A DNA stretch of 64,000 bases, taken from positions 8,000,026-8,064,025 of the forward strand of contig OY759266.1 in the NCBI GenBank assembly GCA_963662155.1. The letters run 5' to 3'. Every line of letters begins with the position of its first letter. Within the stretch, counting starts at the first letter, position 1. The notes below the pieces were generated by a model. The model did not search any database. It worked only from the letters and a program-made list of their open reading frames with translations, and had not been told where the DNA came from. Of this stretch, positions 28,101 to 39,689 are shown in pieces. The translations under genes were made by a program, and so were the position numbers. The DNA comes from Lamellibrachia columna. Lineage: Eukaryota; Annelida; Polychaeta; Sabellida; Siboglinidae.

Positions 28101-28530
28101 TCGTGTAGCCTTCCTATATTAACCACCTGCAACTTTGCTATTTCATCGCCTCTACTCTTCTGCTATAGTTGAACTTCCTTCATCCACACCCAGTGTGCCG
28201 CCCACTTTGCCCAATCTTCCCATTAGACTTACCTGCATCCTAATCTCCCACATCAGGTCGTTTGTCCTTCTATCCACCCTGTCTGTCTTTGAATAATAAG
28301 TGTATCTTCTTTTACAGGTGAACGGTACAATAAGCTTCAGTAATCCGGAGCGCAGTTTCCAACAGAGTCCTAGAAAAATGTTACCTGATGGCCACAACAG
28401 ACTCGAATCACAGCACTACCGCCACTCCTCACTCGGTAGTGATCACAGGGACCATCTCCACGGTGACCGCATGGACCGTCCCCATGGCCACAATCGCAAC
28501 TATGGCAGCAAACACAAGGTGTATCACTGA
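16108..28530 (+). CDS. USP36: Ubiquitin carboxyl-terminal hydrolase, USP36/USP42 type (17 exons)
   Basis: Coding exons: 16108-16411, 16704-16916, 17458-17568, 18146-18248, 19021-19088, 19875-19945, 20521-20603, 21255-21332, 21938-22028, 22421-22546, 23081-23182, 23721-23793, 23999-25375, 25929-26108, 27160-27272, 27841-27945, 28318-28530; 3411 nt, 1136 residues, close to human USP36 (about 1120). All junctions keep phase. The Cys box [12 protein letters not shown] puts the catalytic Cys near residue 145; the His box [12 protein letters not shown] puts the His near 397; Asn/Asp follow in YTMNDNF. Two CxxC pairs (CLRC, CSKC) form the zinc ribbon. Exon 13 is long and low in complexity, with serine runs and lysine blocks ([26 protein letters not shown]) typical of nucleolar targeting. 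Exons 14-16 match the conserved USP36 tail ([29 protein letters not shown]). The family removes ubiquitin from nucleolar and ribosomal substrates. USP42 cannot be excluded as the closer name. Confidence 0.93.
17111..17193 (+). repeat. 28-bp tandem repeat, 3 copies, in a USP36 intron
   Basis: The unit CTGGTATGATACTATGATAT plus eight bases is repeated three times with few changes, inside the intron between exons 2 and 3. It has no visible function. Confidence 0.75.
18455..18840 (+). repeat. Dispersed repeat, copy 1 (relative at 35860-36235)
   Basis: Segments in the same order and orientation recur at 35860-36235: GTTTGATGTAGATTACATAA, then GTACGAACACTTCATGAAAC, then AACTTGACTGGGTCATGCAA, then CTCCCATGCAATGCTGGGCA. 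Within this copy the 26-bp phrase with CTTGACTGGGTCATGCAAGG is duplicated, and an extra piece with a perfect AGCCACAT/ATGTGGCT hairpin and a (GAA)n tail lies between two AGTTAT repeats (about 18710-18800), as if a short retrotransposed fragment had inserted. Confidence 0.6.
20050..20370 (-). mobile_element. SINE-like repeat in a USP36 intron (relative at 37470-37980)
   Basis: In reverse complement, the text GAATAGTCTTCGCACAGTAA, GTGTGGCTGAATGCTTCCCA and AGTGTAAAGTGCTTTCAACA matches, in order, 37815-37945 on the plus strand. The 5' side contains GGGATTGAATCC, a B-box-like pol III element. No coding capacity. Confidence 0.65.
23162..23436 (+). repeat. 35-bp tandem repeat that copies the exon 11 end and its 5' splice site
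   Basis: Eight units begin at 23162 and recur every 35 bases (23197, 23232 and so on). Each contains the equivalent of ATAGGACTGAAG/GTAAGACTGA, that is the last bases of USP36 exon 11 joined to its splice donor. Units 1, 2, 3 and 7 keep the AAG/GTAAGA donor exactly; the others have one or two changes. The array ends at a LINE fragment. Confidence 0.85.
23430..23670 (-). mobile_element. LINE reverse-transcriptase C-terminal fragment
   Basis: On the minus strand the frame reads [20 protein letters not shown] followed by a frame change to [16 protein letters not shown], which is the thumb/connection region of CR1/jockey-like reverse transcriptases. Only about 240 bp remain, in the intron after USP36 exon 11. 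Confidence 0.75.
26722..26756. other. Perfect 10-bp stem hairpin in a USP36 intron
   Basis: GTATTGGCCC (26722-26731) and GGGCCAATAC (26747-26756) are exact reverse complements around a 15-base loop. It may be part of a degraded transposon; no flanking duplication was found. Confidence 0.45.
27266..27385 (+). repeat. 45-bp tandem repeat that copies the exon 15 end and its splice donor
   Basis: The exon 15 end GGCAAG/GTGGGTAT recurs at 27312 and, with one change in the donor, at 27357. Each internal copy is preceded by TGTGTGTTTAG, an acceptor-like string, so GGCAAG is framed as AG/GGCAAG/GT, a possible 6-nt micro-exon. Confidence 0.75.
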
Positions 28531-31500
28531 TGACGTATGCAAACACACATATTTTGGTTTTTTCTATTCCCTGTGCATAATGTATGGTGCTTTCAACATT
28601 TAATTACATCTTACTGCTCATTGCATCTTCCTGAAGCCAACAAACCCTATACTGCGGTATCAGGGTGGTTGAGGGGTGAAACCAATGAGTACTGCTTTCA
28701 GTTTCATTTCAAGGGCAGTATGTATGTAGGATTCCTTGACTGAAGGAACTTCATTAGTTCATTGCCTGCATATGTGTCGACAAAATGAAATTGCTAGGAC
28801 ATACAAGATTGAATGATTCTATCAAAGCCATGTAGTAGTGGATCGAGTGACACTTGGAGGGATAGACAAACGGCCTGTCATGTCCCATGCCATGAGCCAG
28901 TCATCCTGGTGAGACTGTGATCTACAGACCGCCCCTCTTATTGTGATATAAAAACAGGCATTTGGAGTGCCGATGGTAGTGCTTTAGTGTCGCTGTATTT
29001 TTTTTTGCATCGACACAGCAGACGGTCCTAATGATTAGCTTTTGAATATCTAGTGTACAGACGCATGTTGTGTCCTGCTCACTGAGGGGTTTGTATGTAT
29101 AATAATAGGGCGTATTATATGTACATTCAGTCTCTGCTAAAAGCTGCATTTAATATGTTTTGTGGTACAATCACAAAGTAGTGTGTAGAATCATATAAGA
29201 ATGCAGTATTTCAGATGAGAATATGTTTTGTGGTAGTTATTGTTTGGACAGGTTCTCATGATACCACCAAATTGCAGACATTTGGGCAGTATACTGGATT
29301 ACCATTACATTACTTTGGCTCATGTCAGACAGACCTGTTAGACACGAGTGCCAGTCATTCTGCCCGCGTCACGCTTTGACCAAACTGTCCTGTGAGGCTT
29401 TGACCAAACTGTCCTGAAGAGAGAAATCCAGTGAGACGTGGTTAAATATGCATGTTTGTTAAAGGTTACTCATCAAACAAGTTTTTTCACTCATCTTCAT
29501 TTCATGAAAAATCAAACCTACCTAGAGTCCTCTACAACATGCTAGTTCGTCTGTGCACAGTTTTCATTTAGTTTTGGTGAAATCGTCGGACAAACTATTA
29601 AATAATTTTTTTTACGGGTCCAGGGAAAAATAAATGGAAAATTGGCCCCACGTCTATATTCTTTAATAAGGCTCTTCTCTATATTTGTTATACTATAAGT
29701 AGAACATAAGTTCCCTCAACTTCCTATCTAACTAACAATCAAAGTCAATTGTTTTGATGGTTTTAACAAAGTATGCCCTCCTGTTAGACTGTGTATATCA
29801 CTTAAAGAATTGGCACACAACATACTGGAACACTGAGTGGCTAAATCAGTTGAGGGAGTGTTAGATAAGTCAGTATATGAGTGGGTGGTCTTCAAACTTG
29901 GTTGTCATTCATGTTAGTGGGTTTTATCCATATACAACACATGACTGAAACTTTTGAAAAGTCTAGAGGACATGTATATGCAGAAATGCAGATGGTGACT
30001 TTATTTCTGCCACTTAAGCGTTTTTCATGGGTGCATTTTTTAGAATCAAAGTAGGATTGTCTACAGTCCCATGCAGCTTTGTTTTTTATCATCCGATTCT
30101 TAGTTGACCTGTCTACTTGTTGATTGGTGCACTAGAAATTGTGGTCAGGTGAGCTTAATTGTACATCATATCGTATCAATTGTGCCATTTGGTCAGACGT
30201 AATAAGGACCTTGTACCACTGTATTTTTATGATGCTGCCCATTAGTTTGTTAATGTCACATTTCAAGTGTATCCGTGTATGTGTACAGAGTGTGCATATA
30301 TTTATGAGATGTGTGTGTGTATCCACTGAGTAATACTACATAAGAATGAAAGCACTGCATGCTTGTATAATGTCATTGTGGTGACAGTACTTGACTGCCA
30401 CAATCCTGACCATTGCTCAGATATCTCTCCCAACTACGGGAGTTCAATTATTATTGCCTCTGGGAAGTGCATAATGTTTATTTTGTATGTGATCACCTCT
30501 GCCCAGAGTCCAGTCATTGAAGTAATCATATTGGACTATTGCGCCATTCCTGTGTAGTTTAACCTATTTCATACTATCTACAATTGCGGTAGTAGTTTAT
30601 CCTGTTATAATTAATATATATATATCTATATATATATATGAACGCTGGATTTGTTGATATGAGATGGGTTAACTGACCCCTTTCTCACTAAAGGGTTAGT
30701 TGTAGACAGGAGGAGCATTATACCTTGGCCAGTAGGGGTTGCTAACATCGACACTGTCAACACATAGGGTTTCTGTACAGTCGGTGTGAGGAGTTGAACA
30801 TTATTATCCAGTAGATCTGGTTCGTTCTGCCGTTGTGTTGTATAGTAGTAATATGCTGCAAGCTGCCAGCCAAGGAAGACGTTCTCTCATCACATGCTGT
30901 TTTGTGTTGGAAGTAATCGTCATGTTGGTGATAGTTTCACATCACGGTTGTCGATTTATCATAGAATGACGCTATCTGCCATAATGCCAGTTGTGTACTG
31001 ATGTTTGCTGCTGGGCATCTGGCATTTTTGTGTGCCATGATTGAATAACTGGTATGGGGAGACTAGAGATGGTTAGCGATATGTTTTATGGTTGAAACAT
31101 GTACGTGTGCATTCTGTGTATGATGCAATGAGGCGACGGCTTGTTTATTGTGCCCGTGTTTATGATTTGATTGAGTCTATCTGCATATTTGTGTGACGTT
31201 GTGAATCATGTAGGCTAACTCACAGACGTGTGTGATTCAATTCCACACACAACTATCCACTAGTGTGAACTACGCACCTTTTCGTGGTATGGTTTTTAGT
31301 GGACATAAGTGGAAAAAACTGTTGGCTTGTAAACTGCCTAGAAAGCTGCATGTTTAGCTGTCTCCAGAGTGTAATCATCTATGTAACCGTCGTGTACAGA
31401 TGTGTACAGGTAACTGTACAGTATGTGTATGGTGGGTGTAAGTAGGGTACAACTTGTATGTGAATGGCTTTAGAATGCCAATGTGTATATGCCAATGTGT

Positions 31501-32700
31501 ATATGCCAATGTGTATATGCAGTGCTGATTTAAAAGAATGAAATCGTTATTACAAATTCTTTTGTTACGCACTGGCCCCATCGACCGCTGCTACAAAACT
31601 CTGGATTCACTAACCAGACTATCATTTATTAAAAACAAACAAGCTCTGGGGAGTTAGATTCAAGAAATATAATTACCGAATTCACTTAGTATGGCACACG
31701 TACGCACGGGCTTAATTGTTGGGAAGCTAAACTGTCGATAGAACCACTGAATTTGTACTGTTGCTTAATTTCTAATAATTTGTTCTACCACGTAGCAAAT
31801 GATGGATCAGGACTGTGTTGGAACAAATAGTCCACATACAAATTGAATACTAGGTCGCGGTTGCTCACGTGAATGGGAATCCCCGGCACATGTATGCACT
31901 TCTGGTAGACCTTTCATGCGCAAACATTAATGGTATATAATGAGATGAAAGCTGATAAATATGAAGCTGTGAAACGGGGGGAATAAATATATAAAACAAA
32001 AACAGCTTTTGAAGGCTGCTGGCACAACATTTAATGTTGCTAGACACTAGTGATCAATACTGAATAAAGTATCTACAACATGCGTGCGTGCTTATTGTGT
32101 GAACTGTGTCGTTACTTTGGCGGGGAACTAACCATCTTGTCGGAATAGATGATGTCGGCTGACGAACGTTCATAGTAACGGCATCATGGCAGCAGCAACT
32201 TACATAGGTACTCGGGTAACAGAAATCCGTAAGATCGCAAACGAACCCGTCTGATTATCTACGTCCGCTGATTTGCCAGGCATACTCAAAAGGAGTTTAC
32301 CGTCCAAACTGGGATACAATTGGATCTCGCGAAACTTTGTGCAGCTGACCAAAATATTCGCGAGAGTCGCTCTTCGGTCGTGTTTTGAACCGACGATCTG
32401 TTATTCGCTTGTTACTTGACAAACGCTGATCATATCCCGGGATACAAAACAGCCTTGTTAAAAAACCGCACAACACTGCAAGGAATGTTTTCGACATCCG
32501 TAAGACCGTCACATTTGAGAAAAGCCGTAAGACTGGGTAAACCCGACTGTAAGAACTGACACCAATGAACTCACCTAGTTCATATTATTATATAGCTTGA
32601 AAATAAAGCTAGGATCTGTGTTGAAAATTAACCGTGCTACGACTGGTTGTGATGAGAGCACTGTAATTGGTTCAAGGGATGAGGTGGGGGTCTCAAAAAG
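28531..32700. other. Long stretch without recognised genes, USP36 3' side
   Basis: The USP36 3' UTR begins here; an AATAAA at 29629 is one possible end. I see no coding exon with family signatures. Simple repeats: an AT palindromic microsatellite near 30610-30640, and a 14-bp repeat (ATGCCAATGTGTAT, three copies) near 31475-31519. The remainder is unremarkable AT-rich sequence. Confidence 0.4.
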
Positions 32701-32729
32701 GCATAACATATATATATATAGCTTACTAT

Positions 32730-32842
32730 GACGTCTGAGCACGGACGTCATTTAAAAACGCTACGTAACGTTCGCACGTGGACGTCATGGTAAAACGTTC
32801 CGAAACGTCCACGCATGGACGTCAATGTAAAGAGATGACGTC
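32730..32842. repeat. Cluster of five GACGTC palindromes in a diverged 37-bp repeat
   Basis: GACGTC starts at 32730, 32744, 32781, 32818 and 32837; the last is a full TGACGTCA (CRE-type palindrome). Three of them sit in roughly 37-bp units of the form GCACG(T)GGACGTCAT...AAACGTT. This is far denser than expected in AT-rich sequence. Confidence 0.55.
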
Positions 32843-32849
32843 AAGTAAA

Positions 32850-34035
32850 CGACGACAACTTTTATATTAATATGAAGAACATCAAATAAACTTATAACCT
32901 TTCCAGTGAACAAAGGGCGTTTATGGCGTTTCCAAGATCTTCGCAAAATATAGGGAGACTAAGGGGGCAAGCTATGTCACCCATTAGTTTACTATGCTCC
33001 CGTGTTGTGGAGCAACATGTGACATTGGGGAAAACGAAATTTTTAAGCCAAGGGGGGTCATGGCCGAATGTCCCCACAAATATGCGAATTTAGAAACTTG
33101 GGCCCAGTAACGTAAATGTTTAAAGTTTAAAATGTCGGCTTACTAAGTCGAAATTTTTATATTTCTTTATTTCTACACATGGCAGCAATACGCTTCCGTG
33201 TGTAAAACATTGAACTTCTGAGATAAGGTTAGTTGCTCATGTTTATATTCTGTTCAGCTTGTCAATGTTCTTATAATTTGGCCTCTATGCTTGTGTGCAG
33301 CATTCTAATGAAAACATTCTCTTCAAAATATGAGTAACTACGGCAGTATCTAGAGTGGCTAAGTTAAGGTAGTCAGCTCGCCTGGTGCTGTGGGCTTGTC
33401 ATTTGAAACACTTTCAGAAGGATGTGATTCAAATGCTTAATTAAATGTCAGTTGACATGTCCCGTTCTCATGATTAATTCAGGGGAATAGTATACATGTT
33501 TATGCTCTGTGCAATGTGGCAGTGTAACACTGTGCTCGGTAGTTTCTAAATACTAAGCAAAATTATCTTCCTATGCATTTTATTTTTAAAAGACAACGCA
33601 CGGCAATAATGCGCCTGTGCGATAATGAGGAATGGACACGTATGCGAAAAAAACATTAATACATTAATCATCCGGTTCTTTTCTGATTCTTTTTAACCCT
33701 AGTTACTGCATTTCACAAATATTATTTTGGTGTTCAGTATGGTTTATATCTGTAACGATTAATTGGTATATTGCAGGTGCGCTTGTTTGTGTCAAGTTCA
33801 CCTTACAAATACTAATCACGTGGATCGTGACAATTGTGACGATTGCGACAGTTTGTTTCCCTAGTTATCAATAAATCAATGTACAACCACGTATCAATAT
33901 AAAACATTATAAATTCATAGCATGCAGCAATTACACAAGAGCCCGTAAAACTTACCAAGTAGGCGGAGCTTAACATGTAAACATCTACTGCGCATGACAC
34001 GACTCTGCCAATCTCCTCTGTAGTACAGACGAATA
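32850..34035. other. No gene recognised
   Basis: Open frames here are short and lack domain signatures. A tRNA-like phrase with a weak B-box (GTGATTCAAATGC) near 33350-33440 could be another old SINE head. Confidence 0.3.
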
Positions 34036-34039
34036 ACCC

Positions 34040-34225
34040 ATTGTATGGCTAACAGGAGTGAACTGTGGTAACGAGAACGATTGAAGGTGGTAATGTTATC
34101 AATGTCTCTGAGGCTGGCTGGTAGATTGCTACACAAGTGTACTGCCAGTTTTTTGGCAAAGGTTCTTTCGCCGTAGGTGCCTGTCTGTGCGTGGCACGGT
34201 CAACTACAGGGGATACTGTTGGCGC
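34040..34225 (-). mobile_element. Diverged SINE-like repeat (relative of 37470-37980)
   Basis: In reverse complement, GCACAGACAGGCACCTACGG, CCAGCCAGCCTCAGAGACAT and TGATAACATTACCACCTTCA align in order with 37690-37775 on the plus strand. A 100-residue open frame on the minus strand (34351-34049, MARGKKAFKLQAVEAQ...) runs into this repeat, so its C-terminal half is repeat-derived and the frame is probably not a conserved gene. Confidence 0.5.
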
Positions 34226-34439
34226 GTCACCAACTTTCACATATATTTTAGCACCAGGACAACCGAAGGCTGCCATCTTCTCCGGGTGGCGGTATGAACA
34301 AGTTTGTGCTTCGACGGCCTGAAGTTTGAAAGCTTTCTTTCCACGAGCCATTTCTTTAGCAAAGTTGGCTGCGTAGGGAACTTAAACGAAATGCATATTA
34401 CTCTATGTTTTACTAGCGTTTGCATAACAAAGTAGAACA

Positions 34440-35860
34440 TTAATTAACTAAATTATCTTTAACGACTTTGATTCATTCCTATGATATGGCAAACTGCTTG
34501 TTTCTTTGACTTATATAATACTAACGTTATCACCATTTTAATTTGGAAATTAAGTTGTAGAAATGGTAACTGAATATGTGCACATCATAAGTGCAGCCAA
34601 GAACTGCAATTTAAAAAAATAGTAATTCATGATAGTAAATAGGTTTAATTTTAAAACACAAAACATGGAATAATAATAATCGTAATAAAGCGATATTCAC
34701 ATTACATTTACATTGTCACGATCACAGAATGTAGTTTACAGCAACAAATAAATACATTTTGTGACCGTGTAGCAGCATTTGTAAGTCAGTCTTGCTCAGC
34801 GCCATCAAATTAAAACATTCGTGGTTCGATAGCGTAACAAGTTAATCCTTTTGTGAGTGTAACGAATTCACACGGTGACAGTGTTAAATGACGTTACCTG
34901 GCGGTACAGTAGGCAACAAGATAATTCGATATTTGCGAATCACAGTTTGTAGTTTGATAACGTTTCTTACCAATCCCACTGCGACAGAGACGATGAAAGT
35001 TTTAGTTAACGCTACCTTAAAGCAGCACAGTAGGCGACGGCCTGCAGACCACAAATAGATGACCTCGGGCATTACGCAAGCACGTGCAAGCGCGTGCGAC
35101 AAGCAAGCGCGTGTCGCTGAGACCTAGACGCACAGGTCTAGCTTAGTGTGGATTTGACGAATTTTCATATTTTGGTCTTTCACCAGAATGTTTTCGCTGC
35201 ATAACCAGCAGTCAAAATTTTTTTACCAGCTTTCTTTAGCTTTCTCAGTCAGTATAACAGCTCCGAGCTTAGCTTGGTTAAATCTTAATTTTCAAAAATA
35301 CGATTTGAAACCAAAATTGTACTGTTTGTCTTCAAGTTGCTCCGATATTTGCAGATAGCGTCACGGCGACGTTCACATTTGAGTCGGACAATAACCGTGC
35401 GGGGGGCGTCCCTCGGCAACTTGGCGGCCGATTTTGGTGCGCGCGCTCAGTTTCCTGAACCTTCTGGGGATCATTTTCATCTTGTTATTTATGATGCAGA
35501 TCAGTTCATTTTCAATCCCCCACCGCCTCTGATATACCTTCAAACCTAACGTTAGGTCTACGACTGTATTGTTCTAGTTCATCATTGTTAGACTTCGGCG
35601 AGTCGATTCTTTTTTCTAGTTATTCGATCGTATTTTCTTTCTATGACTTTTTGTAACTGTTCAACGATCCAATTGGCAGTGGAGACCTCCAAGTTACCAT
35701 GACGATAGTCAAGGTGCATGAGGCGGGAACTACCCAGACCGCCACTCCTTTCCACATCCACGGTTCGTAGATTTGTTACATGAGAGTTTGTAGGCGTGCC
35801 CGGGGGTCCACGGGGATGATTCGTACGTTAAGCAAATCTAAAATTATTATGTATATGGAT
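34440..35860. other. No gene recognised
   Basis: AT-rich up to about 34870. On the minus strand near 34900-35040 there are two donor-like sites (CTTTAAG/GTAGCG and ACCGCCAG/GTAACG) in less AT-rich sequence, which might be non-coding first exons. Nothing identifies a product. Confidence 0.25.
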
Positions 35861-36235
35861 GTTTGACGTAGATTACGTAACTGAGAACAACGGCAGTTCG
35901 TAGTTACGTACACTTGTTACCAACGCTATTTTCTAGGATTCTTCAGAATTACGTAATCTACGTCAAATGGTACGAATGCTGCGTGAAACCGGCTGTTGTA
36001 GACCGTTTTAGGGCACGAAGATGGCATTGCACTGCCACAACTTGACTGGGTAGTGCAAGTTGTCATAGACAATTCAATTCAGCGTGGCAACTTGTGGATT
36101 ATTTCCATGAATTGTCAAATATTTTTATACATGCTTTGACACCTCATATTACTAGAAATGGCATAACAGTTATTTATGTTTCATTGCAGGAGTCATAGCA
36201 ACGGCTGCCTTTACTCCCGTGCAACGTCAGGCAAC
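35860..36235 (+). repeat. Dispersed repeat, copy 2, with a 19-bp perfect inverted repeat
   Basis: TTTGACGTAGATTACGTAA (35862-35880) is the exact reverse complement of 35949-35967, with a 68-base loop. Downstream text (GTACGAATGCTGCGTGAAAC, CAACTTGACTGGGTAGTGCA, CTCCCGTGCAACGTCAGGCA) is collinear with 18550-18840. The family could be a foldback or MITE-type element; ends were not defined. Confidence 0.6.
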
Positions 36236-36239
36236 TCAA

Positions 36240-37469
36240 CTTGTTTATCATAAAGTCATGTTATATAGTGCACTGGGTAACTATATATCTAGACAAACAT
36301 CTTGACCACCCACGTCCTTCCTCGGAGGGGGTGCGTTCCTCTGATGACGGACACACCCCGAACAAACCCCCTTTTGAGAGAAATTCTTTTAATTGTAAAA
36401 TTTTTCAGAAATCATCCCGGATATCCCCGCCTGATTGTATACGCCCGGTGCCCCTTACAAACCCCAGATAACTTGTCTGCCACTGAATATATATATATCA
36501 ACCTGGCCATTCAGCATGCCCTGTAAACGTGGTATTCAGGGCGAAACATTCACATTCGTTAAACGAAGCAGCTGCTTTGTCAAGAAACCAATTTTGTCTC
36601 TATTCGAACATCTGTGTTTTGAGATCGTCCCTCTATTGTAATCTGTCTTGATGCCACCACAACTTAGCTTTTGTAATTTTAAGTTTTTTTAATTCTGGGT
36701 GTAACTGACATTGATGTAAAGAGGGTGTGTTTGTTAGGGGGTGCCAGGTTAAAAACAAATATGCCTCTTCAAGTAACTGAGATGTCAAAACATGTATAAA
36801 AATACCTGACAATTCAGCGAAATAATCCATAAGCTGTCACACTGAATTGAAATCCGCCGAAATGTGCAGTGTGCAATAATTGTAGGTGTAGCTACCCCGT
36901 GTGCCCTCTGGAATAAAATACCCTGTCAGCATAGATTGTTCTGTTAAACACGTTCAGTTCAACCAATTTATTGATGGTTCAATAAAGATTTACACTTTTC
37001 CTAAGTCAAAGGTGAGTATTTTCTCAGGCTATCCATTGGACAGACTGCTTGAGCCGCCGCTCGACCCGATGTATCCCGACCTGAAGGAGCGCGACTGGCC
37101 AATGTCGGGGCGATCCCGGGATAGACCCCCTCTCTTGACAGGCGCGGAGAGAAGTACAGACGATGTATGTCAGGCCTTTTTTTTTATTGGTTTACGGATT
37201 TGCCGACCCAATATGTTCGTTTTTGAAAACAAAGACTACTTTACGTTTTTATCGTGTCGTATTTTAACATGAACCATTTGTTTATTGTGCTCATATTACG
37301 AAGAAAATAACTCATACTACGTTATGAAATAAACATGCATCAGTTTAGTCAACAACTTAGTTTGCATTTATGTCAGATTTCTTTGTCGACAGCAACCGGT
37401 ATAAATTGAACGCCTTCCTTTTTAACATCGCGCGGATATTATACAATGTGGCTGATAAGCATCTTTCCT
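36240..37469. other. No gene established
   Basis: A GC-richer piece at about 37028-37170 follows a TTTTCTCAG acceptor-like site and reads RLLEPPLDPMYPDLKERDWP in one frame. It could be an isolated exon, but no clear donor or family match was found. Confidence 0.25.
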
Positions 37470-37980
37470 GATTGCTTTGCGACTGGTCCGGTGGCTAGAT
37501 GATGGTGCTCGCCTGGTGATCAGAAGGTTCTGGCTTCGAACGGTGGCCAAGCCAGTCGTTTTGTAAGATAGGGCAGACCACGTCGACTCGTCACCCTCCT
37601 GGAACTCCTTAAAATCCTCTGCAATACAGGACATTTCGGCGTGAGAAGTGCCGATGATCGTGAGTCCTAGGTCAGGCTGTCCGTTCCGCGCACAGACCGG
37701 CACCTGCGGCGAACCAGCCAGCCTCAGGGACACTGATAACATTACCACCTTCAATCGATCTCGTTGCCATAGTTCACTCAGTTCTGAATGAGTACATTGC
37801 TACACACAGTGGTAGATATGTGAACGAATAGTCTTCGCGCAGTAATTGCAGCGTGGCTGAATGCTTCCCATATAAGCCGAGATGGTGTTGGATTGAACAG
37901 ATCTAGCAAGGGGTGGAGTGTAAAGCGCTTCCGTGCATCTACCTGTCTCAATGACTGGGTACCGTGCTACCATGCTATAA
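37470..37980 (+). mobile_element. tRNA-headed SINE-like element
   Basis: The 5' part GGTGGCTAGATGATGGTGCT...GGTTCTGGCTTCGAACGG has tRNA-like A- and B-box spacing. The body matches the minus-strand repeats at 34040-34225 (37690-37775) and 20050-20370 (37815-37945). Three copies sharing different parts support a single element about 0.5 kb long. Confidence 0.6.
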
Positions 37981-38278
37981 AACATGCACGTACACATGCA
38001 CGCATACATCCAGTCATACAAGCATACATGCACACGCGCACGTACTCGTACGCAAACAGTTCATGTCGCGGCTGTCAAACATCGGTCACGTGAACAGAGC
38101 AAACCAAGAAAACCCAAATACACCAATCACAAACTGAATCTGGGCCAATATAATGATGGCGTGTCTTAAAGGGACATTCTGCAGTCGCATATCTCTGCAC
38201 AGAGTTGCTTTTCATGACACGAATGATTTCCTGTTCGGCCGAGAGACCTTCGTCTCGTGCAAGTTCTCCGGACATTCT

Positions 38279-39334
38279 TTTCCGTCGTCGTCTCCTTCTC
38301 TTGTTCTCAACAGTTCATGCCTCACTCGTTGCCGTCGTAGTCCCCTTCTCTTATTCTCAACAGTTCATGCCTCACTCGTTGCCGTCGTCGTCCCCTTCTC
38401 TTATTCTCAACAGTTCATGCCTCACTCGTTGCCGTCGTCGTCCCCTTCTCTTATTCTCAACAGTTCATGCCTCACTCGTTGCCGTCGTCGTCCCCTTCTC
38501 TTATTCTCAACAGTTCATGCCTCACTCGTTGCCGTCGTCGTCCCCTTCTCTTATTCTCAACAGTTCATGCCTCACTCGTTGCCGTCGTCGTCCCCTTCTC
38601 TTGTTCTCAACACTTCATGCCTCACTCGTTGCCGTCGTCGTCCCCTTCTCTTGTTCTCAACAGTTCATGCCTCACTCGTTGCCGTCGTCGTCCCCTTCTC
38701 TTGTTCTCAACAGTTCATGCCTCACTCGTTGCCGTCGTCGTCCCCTTCTCTTGTTCTCAACAGTTCATGCCTCACTCGTTGCCGTCGTCGTCCCCTTCTC
38801 TTATTCTCAACAGTTCATGCCTCACTCGTTGCCGTCGTCGTCCCCTTCTCTTGTTCTCAACAGTTCATGCATCACTCGTTACCGTCGTCGTCCCCTTCTC
38901 TTGTTCTCAACAGTTCATGCCTCACTCGTTGCCGTCGTCGTCCCCTTCTCTTGTTCTCAACAGTTCATGCCTCACTCGTTGCCGTCGTCCTCCCCTTCTC
39001 TTGTTCTCAACAGTTCATGCCTCACTCGTTGCCGTCGTCCTCCCGTTCTCTTGTTCTCAACAGTTCATGCCTCACTCGTTGCCGTCGTCGTCCCCTTCTC
39101 TTGTTCTCAACAGTTCATGCCTCACTCGTTGCCGTCGTCGTCCCCTTCTCTTGTTCTCAACAGTTCATGCCTCACTCGTTGCCGTCGTCGTCCCCTTCTC
39201 TTGTTCTCAACAGTTCATGCATCACTCGTTGCCGTCGTCGTCCCCTTCTCTTGTTCTCAACAGTTCATGCATCACTCGTTGCCGTCGTCGTCCCCTTCTC
39301 TTGTTCTCCACATTTCATGCATCACTCGTTGCCG
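38279..39334 (+). repeat. 50-bp minisatellite, about 21 copies
   Basis: The unit runs from CAGTTCATGCCTCACTCGTT through GCCGTCGTCG to TTGTTCTCAA and repeats every 50 bases with about 97 per cent uniformity; the main variants are TTGTTC/TTATTC and CCTCAC/CATCAC. Because 50 is not divisible by three and the unit lacks stops on +, all three frames are open for about 1 kb. This is not evidence of coding. Confidence 0.95.
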
Positions 39335-39508
39335 ATTTATAAAATGATATCCGCTTGATAGGTAAGTTGAACATCGATTTGGCGCCCCCTGACTCGTCGC
39401 CCTGGTGTGAGTGCACCCTGCCTCCTGGTCACTACGACTAATGTTTTAGCGAAATTATTAAAATGGACTAATAACACATATGCATTTATAAGTGTGGTAC
39501 ACATCTAT

Positions 39509-39646
<138 letters not shown>

Positions 39647-39689
39647 TATACATATACATATACAAATACATATACATATGCTGTAAAAC

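Noticed and set aside
34049..34351. 100-residue minus-strand gene (MARGKKAFKL...)
   Set aside because: Its second half is SINE-derived and no family match is recognised; kept only as an observation.
38153..39358. Long open frames in all three forward frames
   Set aside because: They are produced by the stop-free 50-bp minisatellite; no start context, splice sites or domain support a gene.
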